Made by a program: the position numbers and the translations under genes. Under the pieces are notes generated by a model. That model searched no databases. It saw only the letters and a program-made list of their open reading frames with translations, and was not told the origin of the DNA. 64,000 nt of DNA, taken from NCBI RefSeq assembly GCF_002874775.1, contig NZ_CP020991.1:1-64000 (forward strand), written 5' to 3'. The DNA comes from Monoglobus pectinilyticus (GTDB lineage: Bacteria > Bacillota > Clostridia > Monoglobales > Monoglobaceae). Positions 34,049-43,689 of this stretch are shown here, piece by piece (within the stretch, counting starts at the first letter, position 1; each line of letters opens with the position of its first letter).

Positions 34049-35131
34049 ATGTTTGAAAAACTATCATTTTTAGAAGAACAGTTTGAAGAGCTGGCAAAAA
34101 AGATAAGTGACCCGGAGGTCATCGCGGACCAGGAGACTTGGCGTAAATTATGTAAGGAACATTCCGACCTTACTCCAATTGTTGAAAAGTACAGAGAATA
34201 TAAAAAAAATATGGAAACAATTGAAGACGCTAACGCATTAATGGATGACCCTGATACAGATAAAGAATTTAAAGAGATGCTTGTTGATGAATCAAAAACA
34301 GCTAAAGCCAATATTGAAAAAATTGAAGAAGAATTAAAGATATTGCTTCTTCCAAAAGATCCTAATGATGATAAAAACGTTATGGTTGAAATAAGAGGCG
34401 GTGCCGGCGGAGATGAAGCGGCACTGTTTGCCGGGGATCTTTTCAGAATGTATTCAATGTATGCGGACAGTAAAAAGTGGAAAATAGAAGTTTTGAATAT
34501 AAGTGAAATAGGAATCGGCGGCATTAAAGAAGTAACGTTTATGATTAATGGTGAAGGAGCCTACAGCCGGCTTAAGTTTGAAAGCGGAGTTCATAGGGTT
34601 CAAAGAGTGCCCGAAACTGAATCGAGCGGCAGAATTCATACTTCAACCGTTACGGTTGCTGTTCTGCCTGAAGTTGATGATGTAGAGGTTGAGATAAACC
34701 CGGATGATTTGGAAATTGATACTTATCGTTCGAGCGGCGCCGGCGGTCAGCACATCAACAAGACTGAATCAGCGATAAGAATTACTCACAAACCTACAGG
34801 AATAGTGGTTACATGCCAGGATGAAAGAAGCCAGCATAAAAATAGGGAAGCGGCAATGAAAATGCTTCGTTCAAGACTTTATGATAAAATGGAGCAGGAG
34901 CGGAGCGCCGCTATAGCTGCTGACAGAAAGAGCCAGGTTGGAACCGGTGACAGAAGCGAACGTATCAGAACATATAATTTTCCGCAGGGCAGAATGACAG
35001 ACCATCGTATTGGTTTGACTTTGTATAGACTGGAACAGATAATGAACGGTGATTTAGATGAGATTATTGACGCTTTGATTACAACTGACCAAAGTGAAAA
35101 GCTGAAGTCTCAAGCTGAGGGAAATATATAA
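34049..35131 (+). CDS. prfA: Peptide chain release factor 1
   Basis: Release factor 1, 360 aa, terminating at UAA and UAG. The decoding tripeptide is PET in [15 protein letters not shown], and the catalytic GGQ lies in [15 protein letters not shown]. It begins 22 bases after prfB with an AGGAG site. No gene for the GGQ methylase PrmC follows, unlike in Bacillus, so that gene must be elsewhere. Having prfB and prfA side by side places both release factors in the same operon as secA. Confidence 0.97.
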   Translation: MFEKLSFLEEQFEELAKKISDPEVIADQETWRKLCKEHSDLTPIVEKYREYKKNMETIEDANALMDDPDTDKEFKEMLVDESKTAKANIEKIEEELKILLLPKDPNDDKNVMVEIRGGAGGDEAALFAGDLFRMYSMYADSKKWKIEVLNISEIGIGGIKEVTFMINGEGAYSRLKFESGVHRVQRVPETESSGRIHTSTVTVAVLPEVDDVEVEINPDDLEIDTYRSSGAGGQHINKTESAIRITHKPTGIVVTCQDERSQHKNREAAMKMLRSRLYDKMEQERSAAIAADRKSQVGTGDRSERIRTYNFPQGRMTDHRIGLTLYRLEQIMNGDLDEIIDALITTDQSEKLKSQAEGNI

Positions 35132-35149
35132 TTAATTCAGGTGTTGTTT

Positions 35150-36676
35150 ATGGAAACTAAATTATTATCAAATAGTGAGAATGATTTGAATATTGCAGCT
35201 GAGATAATTCGGTCGGGAGGAACTGTTGTTTTCCCGACCGAAACAGTATACGGGCTGGGCGCTGACGCGTTAAATCCTGATGCAGTAAAAAAAATATTTA
35301 CGGCAAAAGGCAGGCCGGCTGACAATCCGCTTATTGTCCATATTTATGATGTTAAGCAGTTGAACGAGATAGTAAGTGAAGTTCCGGAATCGGCTAAAAA
35401 GCTAATGGATAAGTTTTGGCCGGGACCGCTTACAATTATCTTAAAGAAAAGCAATAAAATTAGGAATGAAGTAACGGCCGGACTTGATACCGTAGGTGTA
35501 AGAATGCCAGTACAGTCTGAAGCAAAGAGACTTTTAGAACTTTCAGGAGTTCCTATTGCCGCGCCCAGCGCAAATTTGTCAGGTAAACCAAGCCCCACTG
35601 CGTTTGCACATTGTGTAGATGATATGAACGGAAGGGTTGATGCAATAATTGACGGCGGCGACTGTAATGTTGGTATTGAGTCCACGGTTATAGATTTATC
35701 AGGTGAACCTATTATATACAGACCGGGTGATGTTACGACTGAACAAATTGAACAGATACTGAATTGTAAAGTTAAAACAGTATCGGAAGTAAAAGAAAAT
35801 GAAAAGCCCAAATCTCCAGGTCTTAAATATAAGCACTATTCTCCAAAAGCAGAGGTTATCATTATTAAAGGTTCGGTTGAAGAAGTAGTGAATTGCGTAA
35901 ACGGTCAGAAAGATAGATGCGGTATTCTAATATTTGACGAGTTTTCTTCAGAACTAAATAAAAAAATTAGTCCCAATATCGAGATTATCTCGCTTGGGAG
36001 TATGAAGTCTCCGAAAGAAGCGGCAAGTTCTTTATTTAAAGCTTTAAGGGAAATGGACAACCGTGGCGTGAAGAGAGTTTTTGCTCCTGAAATCCCAAGT
36101 ACTGATAAGTGGAGCGGCGTTAGAAACAGATTATACAGAGCTGCCGGAAATAGAATAGTTGACGCAAAAAATTATTTTGAAAAATCCAAAAATCATTCTG
36201 ATATAAAATCTGAAATAAAAGATATTCATAATATTTTATTTGTTTGCACCGGGAATACCTGCCGAAGCCCTATGGCTGAAGGAATATTTAACAGTATGGC
36301 TGAAAATGAAAATTTGAATGTTAGAGCAAGTTCCGCCGGTATCTATGTATTTCCGGGTTCAAAAGTGTCAAAAAACTCAGTGGACGCTTTGAGTGTTGAA
36401 AACATAGATATTTCAAAACATCAGCCCAAACAGTTGGATTTTCAATTAATAAGTGATGCTGATTTAGTTTTGACAATGTCATCGTCACATAAGTCGGCGA
36501 TAATAAATGAATTTCCTGATTTAAAAGATAAGGTTTATACGATTGCGGAATTTGTTGGAGAGAAAAGTGACGTATCTGATCCTTTTGGCGGAGATTTGAA
36601 TCTTTATAAGAGCTGTATGATTGATATAAAATCCTTGATTGAAAAACTTATATTACGTATAAAGGCTAATGAATAG
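35150..36676 (+). CDS. tsaC: Threonylcarbamoyl-AMP synthase fused to low-molecular-weight phosphatase
   Basis: Two-domain protein of 508 aa. Residues about 10-200 are the Sua5/YrdC domain that makes threonylcarbamoyl-AMP for t6A (PTETVYGLGADAL, APSANLSGKPSPT), and about 205-340 the Sua5 C-terminal domain (SPGLKYKHYSPKAEV). Residues about 360-505 are a low-molecular-weight phosphatase of the YwlE/Wzb type, with the C-X5-R-S loop CTGNTCRSP (Cys366, Arg372) and the general acid in SDPFGGDL. In Bacillus ywlC and ywlE are separate neighbours. Here they are one protein. ATG 35150 follows AGGTG by six bases. Confidence 0.93.
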   Translation: METKLLSNSENDLNIAAEIIRSGGTVVFPTETVYGLGADALNPDAVKKIFTAKGRPADNPLIVHIYDVKQLNEIVSEVPESAKKLMDKFWPGPLTIILKKSNKIRNEVTAGLDTVGVRMPVQSEAKRLLELSGVPIAAPSANLSGKPSPTAFAHCVDDMNGRVDAIIDGGDCNVGIESTVIDLSGEPIIYRPGDVTTEQIEQILNCKVKTVSEVKENEKPKSPGLKYKHYSPKAEVIIIKGSVEEVVNCVNGQKDRCGILIFDEFSSELNKKISPNIEIISLGSMKSPKEAASSLFKALREMDNRGVKRVFAPEIPSTDKWSGVRNRLYRAAGNRIVDAKNYFEKSKNHSDIKSEIKDIHNILFVCTGNTCRSPMAEGIFNSMAENENLNVRASSAGIYVFPGSKVSKNSVDALSVENIDISKHQPKQLDFQLISDADLVLTMSSSHKSAIINEFPDLKDKVYTIAEFVGEKSDVSDPFGGDLNLYKSCMIDIKSLIEKLILRIKANE

Positions 36677-36678
36677 TT

Positions 36679-37125
36679 ATGGATATGATATTTAAACCTA
36701 TGGATGAAAGTCATATTGACAGGCTTCTTAAGATTGAGGAAAAATGTTTCCTGGGAGATTCATGGACAAGATTAATGTTTGAAAGTGAAGTAAAGAACAA
36801 AATTTCTTCATTTATTGTTGCTTTGTCAAACGACGAAGAAGCTATTCTAGGATATTGCTGTGTTTGGTTCATTGCGGATTTTGCTGAGATAACTAATATT
36901 GCTGTCTCTCCTGAGTTTTGGAGACAGGGAATCGGTAAAACTATACTATATTATATAATAGAGAAATCTAAAAAAAATAAATGCAAGTATATAAACTTAG
37001 AAGTAAAATCAACAAATATTGCAGCTATATCGTTATATGAAAAAATGGGATTTGTATCAGTTGGTCAAAGAAAAAAATATTATAAAGATAATTCTGACGC
37101 TATATTGATGACAAAGGATTTATAG
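36679..37125 (+). CDS. rimI: RimI-type N-acetyltransferase
   Basis: GNAT acetyltransferase of 148 aa, the family that acetylates the N terminus of ribosomal protein S18. It has the acetyl-CoA loop RQGIGKTILYYI and the family segments ITNIAVSPEFW, LEVKSTNIAAISLYEKMGF and YYKDNSDAILM. It begins two bases after the tsaC/phosphatase stop and lies 13 bases before tsaD, the conserved tsa-rimI-tsaD arrangement of bacteria. Confidence 0.9.
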   Translation: MDMIFKPMDESHIDRLLKIEEKCFLGDSWTRLMFESEVKNKISSFIVALSNDEEAILGYCCVWFIADFAEITNIAVSPEFWRQGIGKTILYYIIEKSKKNKCKYINLEVKSTNIAAISLYEKMGFVSVGQRKKYYKDNSDAILMTKDL

Positions 37126-37138
37126 AAGGTGGTAAATT

Positions 37139-38140
37139 ATGAAAATATTAGCTATAGAGAGTTCATGTGATGAAACTGCGGCAGCTGTAGTTGAAGATGG
37201 AACTAATATTTTATCTAACGTTATAAATACTCAGATTGAATTGCACAAACTATATGGTGGTGTGGTGCCCGAAATCGCCTCAAGAAAACATATTGAAAAC
37301 ATAAGCGCTGTTGTTGATAAAGCGCTTGATGACTGCAATCTGACTTTTGAGGATATTGACGCTGTTGCGGTAACATATGGCCCGGGGCTTGTGGGAGCGC
37401 TGCTTGTTGGCGTGTCATATGCTAAGGGGTTAAGCTATTCGCTGGATAAGCCGCTGATTCCGGTTCATCATATTAAAGGGCATATATGCGCAAATTATTT
37501 GGAAAATCCTGATTTTAAGCCTCCTTTTATTTGTTTGGTAGCGTCCGGCGGTCATAGCCATATTATTTATGTTAAATCATATTTTGAATATGATGTTATA
37601 GCAAAAACCAATGATGATGCGGCAGGAGAAGCTTTTGATAAAGTGTCGCGCGTTTTAGGTTTTGGCTATCCCGGAGGACCTCAGATACAAAAAGCCGCCG
37701 AATCCGGAAATAAATATGCAATAAATTTTCCGCGTGTTAATATGGGAAGTAATGGATTTGACTTCAGTTTCAGCGGAGTGAAAACATCAGTATTAAATTA
37801 TATACATAATGCTGAGCAAAAAGGGATTGAGATAAATAAAAACGACATAGCAGCTTCATTTCAGCAAGCAGTAGTTGACGTATTGTCGGATCACCTTATA
37901 AAAGCGGCTGAGCAGTATTGTGTTGACCGTATCGCATTGGCCGGAGGAGTGGCGTCTAATATTCCGTTACGGGAAACTATAAGTGACAAAGCTGCTGAGA
38001 AAAAATTTGAGTTTTGTTACCCTAGGTCTATCCTCTGTACAGACAATGCTGCAATGATAGGATGCGCAGGTTTTTATGAGTATCAAAATGGGAATATTGC
38101 CGACTTGTCGCTCAACGCTTATGCAAATTTAGATATATAA
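37139..38140 (+). CDS. tsaD: tRNA N6-adenosine threonylcarbamoyltransferase
   Basis: Transfers the threonylcarbamoyl group to A37 of tRNAs that read ANN codons. It has 333 aa, the usual length. The ASKHA-fold signatures are present: [14 protein letters not shown], the metal-binding HHIKGH (residues about 110-115), [20 protein letters not shown] and LAGGVASN. It works with TsaC from the same operon. TsaB and TsaE are not in the window. A strong terminator ends the operon six bases after its stop. Confidence 0.97.
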   Translation: MKILAIESSCDETAAAVVEDGTNILSNVINTQIELHKLYGGVVPEIASRKHIENISAVVDKALDDCNLTFEDIDAVAVTYGPGLVGALLVGVSYAKGLSYSLDKPLIPVHHIKGHICANYLENPDFKPPFICLVASGGHSHIIYVKSYFEYDVIAKTNDDAAGEAFDKVSRVLGFGYPGGPQIQKAAESGNKYAINFPRVNMGSNGFDFSFSGVKTSVLNYIHNAEQKGIEINKNDIAASFQQAVVDVLSDHLIKAAEQYCVDRIALAGGVASNIPLRETISDKAAEKKFEFCYPRSILCTDNAAMIGCAGFYEYQNGNIADLSLNAYANLDI

Positions 38141-38145
38141 ACTTT

Positions 38146-38167
38146 CGCCCTTTAAGGGCGTTTTTTT
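38146..38167 (+). terminator. Terminator of the secA-tsaD operon
   Basis: CGCCC, TTTAA, GGGCG and seven T, straight after tsaD. Confidence 0.93.
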
Positions 38168-38201
38168 ATTTGAAAATATAAACAAATTTTATATGATTTC
38201 T

Positions 38202-38230
38202 TTGACAAATTTATGTGATTATGATATACT
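38202..38230 (+). promoter_or_regulatory. Promoter of the BMP lipoprotein-gltS unit
   Basis: TTGACA (38202-38207), 17-bp spacer, TATACT (38225-38230), 38 bases before the start codon. Confidence 0.8.
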
Positions 38231-38268
38231 AAAAATAATAATTGATGTGTTATTTTAAGGGGGATAAT

Positions 38269-39294
38269 ATGAAAAAATTTAGTGTGTTTTTTAGTGTATT
38301 GTCTGTAATTGTGGTGACAATATTATTATCCGCCTGCGGAAATACAAAGAGTGGAAGAAATAACATATATATAGTAGTGGATTCAGTTGAAAAGGATAGT
38401 TTTCTTGAAGAAACAAAAAGCGGAGTAAACGATTTTTGCGGTGATAATAATTTTAATTTTGAAAGTTTGACATGTAAAAATGAAAGTGATTTTTTAAATA
38501 AGCTGGACTTTGCCGGTGAAAATGGTTCCTTAGTATGGGCTTGCGGGGCTTATTTTTTTGATGATGCAAAAAAAGCTGCGGAGTTTAATACAAAATCTAA
38601 ATATGTTGTGCTTGACAGCCCCTCTGATGATAAAACAACAAATCTGTTCGGCGTTGTGTTCAGAACTGAGGAATCATCATTTCTTGTGGGATATATTGCA
38701 GGGATGACCACTAATACAAATCAAGTAGGATTTGTAGGCGGAATAAATGATGATAATATAGCAACATTTGAATATGGCTATAAAGCCGGTGTTGAGTTTG
38801 CAGCAAAAGAAAGAAAAACTAATATTAATATATCTTCTGAATATGTTGGTTCTTATGCGGATTTAGCAAAAGCTTTTTCAATCGGCGATGAAATGTATAA
38901 AGCCGGTAATGATGTGATTTATCAGGCCGCAGGAGCTGCCGGACTTGGAGTTATTGAATCTGCGGTTCAAAATGACAGGTGGGTTATCGGCGTTGATGTA
39001 GATCAGAGTGAGATTGCGCCCAAAAATGTTCTTACGTCTGCGCTTAAACATTGCAGAGCAATTGCAAAATATGTATCTGAGGATATAATTAAAAATAATT
39101 TTAAAAACAGCAATAAAAACACATACTATTTTGGATTGGAAAATGGTTCTGTAGATATACCGTCAAACCATGACAATTATTCAGATGAGTTGTATGAAAA
39201 AACACAGAACATAAAACAAAAAATAATTTCTGATGAAATAATTGTTCCTAAGAATAAAGACGATTATGAGACATTTAAGAAGGAGTTGCAGTAA
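38269..39294 (+). CDS. BMP/PnrA-family substrate-binding lipoprotein
   Basis: Lipoprotein of 341 aa with a lipobox (LLSACG, Cys at about residue 22) and the fold of the Bmp/Med/PnrA group: SFLVGYIAGMTTNTNQVGFVGG, EYGYKAGVEFAA, VIYQAAGAAGLGVIE and VIGVDVDQSEIAP. Family members bind nucleosides and normally serve an ABC transporter, but no ABC genes are here. Instead the stop codon touches the gltS start, so it may supply or sense a ligand for that symporter or act alone as a sensor. ATG 38269 follows AAGGGGG. Confidence 0.85.
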   Translation: MKKFSVFFSVLSVIVVTILLSACGNTKSGRNNIYIVVDSVEKDSFLEETKSGVNDFCGDNNFNFESLTCKNESDFLNKLDFAGENGSLVWACGAYFFDDAKKAAEFNTKSKYVVLDSPSDDKTTNLFGVVFRTEESSFLVGYIAGMTTNTNQVGFVGGINDDNIATFEYGYKAGVEFAAKERKTNINISSEYVGSYADLAKAFSIGDEMYKAGNDVIYQAAGAAGLGVIESAVQNDRWVIGVDVDQSEIAPKNVLTSALKHCRAIAKYVSEDIIKNNFKNSNKNTYYFGLENGSVDIPSNHDNYSDELYEKTQNIKQKIISDEIIVPKNKDDYETFKKELQ

Positions 39295-40488
39295 ATGACA
39301 ATATATTTAGATATGATTCAGTCATTAGCGCTGGCTACTGGTCTATTGTTCTTTGGAAAGTTTGTAAAAAGACGAATACATTTTTTTCAAAAATACTGCA
39401 TACCATCTCCGGTTATCGGTGGTCTGATTTTTTCTGTATTAGTTTTTATATGTCATGAGTTTGGCTGGTTATATATTAACTTTAACACCACATTGCAAGA
39501 TTTTTTTATGATTGCATTCTTTACTACGGTTGGTTATAATGCTTCAATAAAGCCATTAAAACAAGGCGGAAAGCATATATTTATATTCCTTGTTCTTATT
39601 GCTTGTTTAATTATCTGCCAGAACATTATCGCTCTGGGAATAGGTAAATTATTGAATGTTCCGCCTTTGCTTTCTCTATGTACAGGATCCATACCCATGG
39701 TTGGCGGCCATGGAAGCGCCGGCGCTTTTGGACCAACAATAAAAGCTATGGGCGTTGACGGAGCCACATCTGTGGCAATTGCTTCAGCAACCTTTGGTTT
39801 GGTTGCTGGCAGCGCCATAGGCGGACCAATAGCTAAAAGATTGATTGAAAAGAAAAATCTCTATAAAGAAGTAGAACATAGATTGGATGACCCTGATATC
39901 GAGGACTCGGTTTCCGGGTTTAAGGAGTTTATAGCCAGCGGATTTTCATATGGTTTTTATCAGATTGTAATTGCTATGGGACTTGGTACTTTGGTTTCAT
40001 ATGTTTTGAAATTGACAGGATTAAAGTTTCCTTCCTATATAGGCGCAATGCTTGTGGCAGCTGCAATTAGAAACTATTCTGATTTCACAGGGAAGTTTAA
40101 AGTTTATTTTATGGAAATTCAGGAAATAGGCGAAGCTTCATTGTCTTTCTTTTTATCGATGGCATTGATGACATTAGAACTATGGACTTTATCAAATTTA
40201 GCGCTGCCAATGTTGATTCTGCTCGCTTCCCAGCTTATTTTGATGATGTTATTTTCTCGTTTTGTAATTTTTAAGTATATGGGCAAGGATTATGACGCTG
40301 CTGTGATGACAGCAGGAGCATGCGGATTTGGTATGGGAGCCACTCCTAATGCTATGGCGAATATGCAGTCTATAGTAGATAAATATGCTCCGTCGCCCCA
40401 GGCTTTTTTAGTTGTTCCGATAGTTGGAGCGTTGTTTATTGACTTTTTAAATAGTTTAATAATTACAGGTTTTATTTCATTTTTTTGA
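39295..40488 (+). CDS. gltS: Sodium/glutamate symporter GltS
   Basis: Membrane carrier of 397 aa importing glutamate with Na+. It has about ten hydrophobic segments and the two conserved re-entrant motifs TGSIPMVGGHGSAGAFGP and TAGACGFGMGATPNAMANM, which form the substrate site in an inverted repeat. Length and motifs fit the family. It starts directly at the lipoprotein stop (no gap) and is followed after 35 bases by the cardiolipin synthase gene without a visible terminator. Confidence 0.92.
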   Translation: MTIYLDMIQSLALATGLLFFGKFVKRRIHFFQKYCIPSPVIGGLIFSVLVFICHEFGWLYINFNTTLQDFFMIAFFTTVGYNASIKPLKQGGKHIFIFLVLIACLIICQNIIALGIGKLLNVPPLLSLCTGSIPMVGGHGSAGAFGPTIKAMGVDGATSVAIASATFGLVAGSAIGGPIAKRLIEKKNLYKEVEHRLDDPDIEDSVSGFKEFIASGFSYGFYQIVIAMGLGTLVSYVLKLTGLKFPSYIGAMLVAAAIRNYSDFTGKFKVYFMEIQEIGEASLSFFLSMALMTLELWTLSNLALPMLILLASQLILMMLFSRFVIFKYMGKDYDAAVMTAGACGFGMGATPNAMANMQSIVDKYAPSPQAFLVVPIVGALFIDFLNSLIITGFISFF

Positions 40489-40523
40489 TTTATACACCAA
40501 TTTTATTTTAGGTTTGGGGTGAT

Positions 40524-42071
40524 ATGATGACTCGTTTTTTTAAAATAATATATTCTAATAAATTGTTTTGCCTTCTTATGATGATAGCACAGCTTTCTGT
40601 GCTTTTATTGCTCAGCGCTTGGCTTGGTGATTATTCTAAATATTTTTATACTTTTATGAATTTTCTGAGCGCTGTATTGATTATATACGAAATTAACAGA
40701 GAAGAAGAACCGGGGTTTAAACTGACATGGGTAATGCTTATTGCTATTATACCCATTTTCGGAACTTTGCTTTATATATTTCTGCATTATAACAGAGCCT
40801 CAAAAAAAATTGCTGTTCACAGTGACGAAATAAGAGGCCGTACTCTTAAATATACAAAACAGGAGACTGATGTCTTACAAAAATTTTCTGAAACTTATCA
40901 AGAGGATATAGGTATATCAAAATATATATATGATTATTCCGGGTTTCCGGTATATAAAAATTCGTCGGCAGAGTATTTTTCTTTGGGTGACCAAATGTTT
41001 ATTGATTTAAAAGATGAACTAAGGAAAGCTGAAAAGTTTATTTTTATAGAAATGTTTATAATAAATTTAAACGGCAGAATGTGGCCTGAAATTTTAGAAA
41101 TATTGAAAGAAAAAGCTAAGGAGGGCGTAGAAGTTAGATTAATGTATGACGGAATGGGATGTATGTCTCTTCTGCCAAATGATTATGATGATACGATTAG
41201 AAAATTTGGTATAAACTGCCGAGTGTTTGCGCCTATAGTTCCTTTTTTTTCAACATATCAAAATAATAGGGATCACAGAAAAATTATCTTAATAGATGGT
41301 AAAACCGTTTATACAGGAGGCGTTAACTTTGCCGATGAGTACATAAATGAAAGAGAAAGATTCGGACATTGGAAAGATAACGCGATAAAAATAACAGGTG
41401 ACGCGGTATCAGGATATACTTCCATGTTTCTTCAGATGTGGAATACTTCAATTAATAAAGTTAAGGAAGATAATTATGATAAATATATAAATTCTGTTTC
41501 TGATGGTGATTTTAAAGAAGGAGACGGATATATTATACCGTTTGCGGACAGCCCCCTGAAAAAGGACAGGTTTGGTGAAACTATGTATATTAATAATCTT
41601 AATCTTGCCAAAGATTATGTTCACATAATGACGCCTTATCTTGTTCTGGGTACCAATATGATGCAGGCATTAAAGTTTGCGGCAAAACGCGGCGTTGATG
41701 TTAAGATAATCCTCCCTCATATACCGGACAAGCCTTATGCTTTTTGGCTTGCAGGAACTTATTACAGAGAACTTTTGGGGGCAGGAGTTAAAATATATGA
41801 ATATACGCCTGGATTTGTTCACTCAAAAATGTCAATTTCAGATGATAAGCGTGCTATAATCGGAACCATTAATCATGATTATAGAAGCCTTTATCTTCAT
41901 TATGAGTGTGCGGCTTATTTGGTTGATGTGCCTCAGATTAAAGATATGGAAAGTGATTTTGTTCATACGCTGAGTTTATGTGAAGAAGTTACTGAAGATA
42001 CAATTAAAAACAGAAGCTTGGTTACCAGAATATTGGGCAGAGTTATAAGGTTGATAGCGCCTTTGCTATAG
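40524..42071 (+). CDS. cls: Cardiolipin synthase
   Basis: Phospholipase D-type enzyme of 515 aa that joins two phosphatidylglycerols. It has two N-terminal membrane helices (residues about 10-60), a PLDc_N domain with WVMLIAIIPIFGTLLYIF, and two HKD sites: HRKIILIDGKTVYTGG (near residue 250) and HSKMSISDDKRAIIGT (near 433). Length and order fit Firmicute Cls. A start ATGATG lies after TTGGGGTGAT. It probably shares transcription with gltS. Confidence 0.95.
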   Translation: MMTRFFKIIYSNKLFCLLMMIAQLSVLLLLSAWLGDYSKYFYTFMNFLSAVLIIYEINREEEPGFKLTWVMLIAIIPIFGTLLYIFLHYNRASKKIAVHSDEIRGRTLKYTKQETDVLQKFSETYQEDIGISKYIYDYSGFPVYKNSSAEYFSLGDQMFIDLKDELRKAEKFIFIEMFIINLNGRMWPEILEILKEKAKEGVEVRLMYDGMGCMSLLPNDYDDTIRKFGINCRVFAPIVPFFSTYQNNRDHRKIILIDGKTVYTGGVNFADEYINERERFGHWKDNAIKITGDAVSGYTSMFLQMWNTSINKVKEDNYDKYINSVSDGDFKEGDGYIIPFADSPLKKDRFGETMYINNLNLAKDYVHIMTPYLVLGTNMMQALKFAAKRGVDVKIILPHIPDKPYAFWLAGTYYRELLGAGVKIYEYTPGFVHSKMSISDDKRAIIGTINHDYRSLYLHYECAAYLVDVPQIKDMESDFVHTLSLCEEVTEDTIKNRSLVTRILGRVIRLIAPLL

Positions 42072-42214
42072 ATTTTATCAAATGAGAATGTTAATTTTAT
42101 GACAAATTGAATATCTTGTTATATTTAAATAATTTATTGTTATAAAATGAATTTTAAATTGACTTTTTAACTTGTTATATAGTAGGATAAAAATATAAAT
42201 TGGAGGTGTTTGAA

Positions 42215-43438
42215 TTGGCATTAAATGTAGTTAGCGAAGCGAGACGTTGTCTGAATTGTAAAAAGCCAATGTGTATGGAAGGATGTCCGATAAGCACTGA
42301 AATTCCAAAGATGATACAAATGTTTTTGAATGGTGAGATGGAAGAGGCAGGAGAAATGCTTTTTGATAACAATCCGTTATCAGTTGTTTGTTCTTTGGTA
42401 TGTTCGCATGAAAAACAGTGTCAGGGTCATTGTGTGCTTGGAAGAAAAGGAAATCCTGTGCATATTAGCAGTATTGAAAATTATATTTCCACTACTTATC
42501 TTGACCGTCTCAAATTTGAGAAACCAGAGAGCAATGGTAAAATGGTTGGAATAGTTGGTTCAGGTCCTGCGGGAATTACGATCGCCATAGAACTTGCAAG
42601 AAGAGGTTACGATGTAACAATTTTTGAGTCTAAAGATAAAATAGGCGGGGTTCTTAGGTACGGAATTCCTGAATTCAGACTTCCAAAAACTATTCTTGAA
42701 AAATATAAATCACTTATGCTCGAGCTTGGTATAAAAATAAGGCCAAACGCTACTATTGGAGGGGCTATAAGTATTGAAGATATATTTAGAGACGGATATG
42801 ACGCATTATTTATAGGAACCGGTGTTTGGAAACCGAATAGTCTTAGAATCAAAGGTGAAAGTTTAGGAAACGTACACTATGCAATAGCTTATTTAATTAA
42901 TCCTGACGAGTACAATCTCGGTGATAATCTTATAATCATCGGAGCCGGAAATGCGGCGATGGATGTTGCCAGAACAGCTATCCGCAAGGGTGTTCGAAAT
43001 GTTACGGTGTTTAACAGAAGTGATAAAGTTGCCGCAAGCGACCTTGAATATGAATATGCAAAGTTTGACGGAGTTGATTTTGAATTTTGTAAGATTCCGG
43101 TAGAGATAAAGCCGGACGGTGTTATTTTTAAAGACTCTGTTGTAAACGAAGACGGTTCAATAGAAGAAGTTGAAGGAAGCGAAAAATTATATCCTTCTAC
43201 CTCAGTAATTATATCAATCAGTCAAGGCGCTCAAGACCAAATCCTTTCGAGAACCAAAGGTATAGATACAAACAAAAAGGGTCTTTTGGTTACAAATGAA
43301 TACGGTGAAACAACCAGAGAGGGGATATTTGCTTCCGGAGATGTTGTAAAAGGAGCAAAAACTGTTGTTGAAGCGGTTAAATATTCAAAATTAGTAGCCG
43401 ACGCCATGGATGAGTATATGCAGGGACTTGATAAATAG
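42215..43438 (+). CDS. GltD-like NADPH-dependent flavin oxidoreductase
   Basis: Protein of 407 aa like the glutamate synthase small subunit. The N-terminal Cys-rich part (RRCLNCKKPMCMEGCP, then VCSLVCSHEKQCQGHC) binds iron-sulfur clusters. An FAD motif follows (VGIVGSGPAGITIA) and an NAD(P)H motif (LIIIGAGNAAMDVARTA). No large subunit gene is near, so it may act in electron bifurcation, sulfide or ferredoxin:NADP reduction, or partner a remote GltB. TTG 42215 follows GGAGGTG by eight bases. The in-frame TTG at 42200 overlaps the site. Confidence 0.88.
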   Translation: MALNVVSEARRCLNCKKPMCMEGCPISTEIPKMIQMFLNGEMEEAGEMLFDNNPLSVVCSLVCSHEKQCQGHCVLGRKGNPVHISSIENYISTTYLDRLKFEKPESNGKMVGIVGSGPAGITIAIELARRGYDVTIFESKDKIGGVLRYGIPEFRLPKTILEKYKSLMLELGIKIRPNATIGGAISIEDIFRDGYDALFIGTGVWKPNSLRIKGESLGNVHYAIAYLINPDEYNLGDNLIIIGAGNAAMDVARTAIRKGVRNVTVFNRSDKVAASDLEYEYAKFDGVDFEFCKIPVEIKPDGVIFKDSVVNEDGSIEEVEGSEKLYPSTSVIISISQGAQDQILSRTKGIDTNKKGLLVTNEYGETTREGIFASGDVVKGAKTVVEAVKYSKLVADAMDEYMQGLDK

Positions 43439-43522
43439 TAAAATACTATTATAGGTTATTTTTAAGTATCATACAGTTTATTGTAAAATAATTTTAATGA
43501 GTAAAAATATAAGTTTTATTTT

Positions 43523-43555
43523 CAGTTCCAAGAGTATTCTTGGAACTGTTTTTTA
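43523..43555 (+). terminator. Terminator before the surface-protein cluster
   Basis: CAGTTCCAAGA (43523-43533) pairs perfectly with TCTTGGAACTG (43538-43548), then TTTTTT. Confidence 0.93.
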
Positions 43556-43689
43556 TTAAAAAATATTATGTTTTTATTGTGGTTATAGTTTGTGTTATAA
43601 ATATAACATAGAGATTTATGTAATTTTTATGATAAAATATGTCTATATAATAATTTTATGTCATATTTGTATTTAGGGAGAGGAATTTT

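Noticed and set aside
42157-42184. TTGACT with TAGTAG/TATAGT as a promoter before the GltD-like gene
   Set aside because: Spacing is 14 or the -10 is poor, so it is not listed as a promoter.
43623-43651. TATAAT at 43646 as promoter of the dockerin gene
   Set aside because: No -35 box at 16-18 bp. The true promoter of the surface cluster was not found with confidence.
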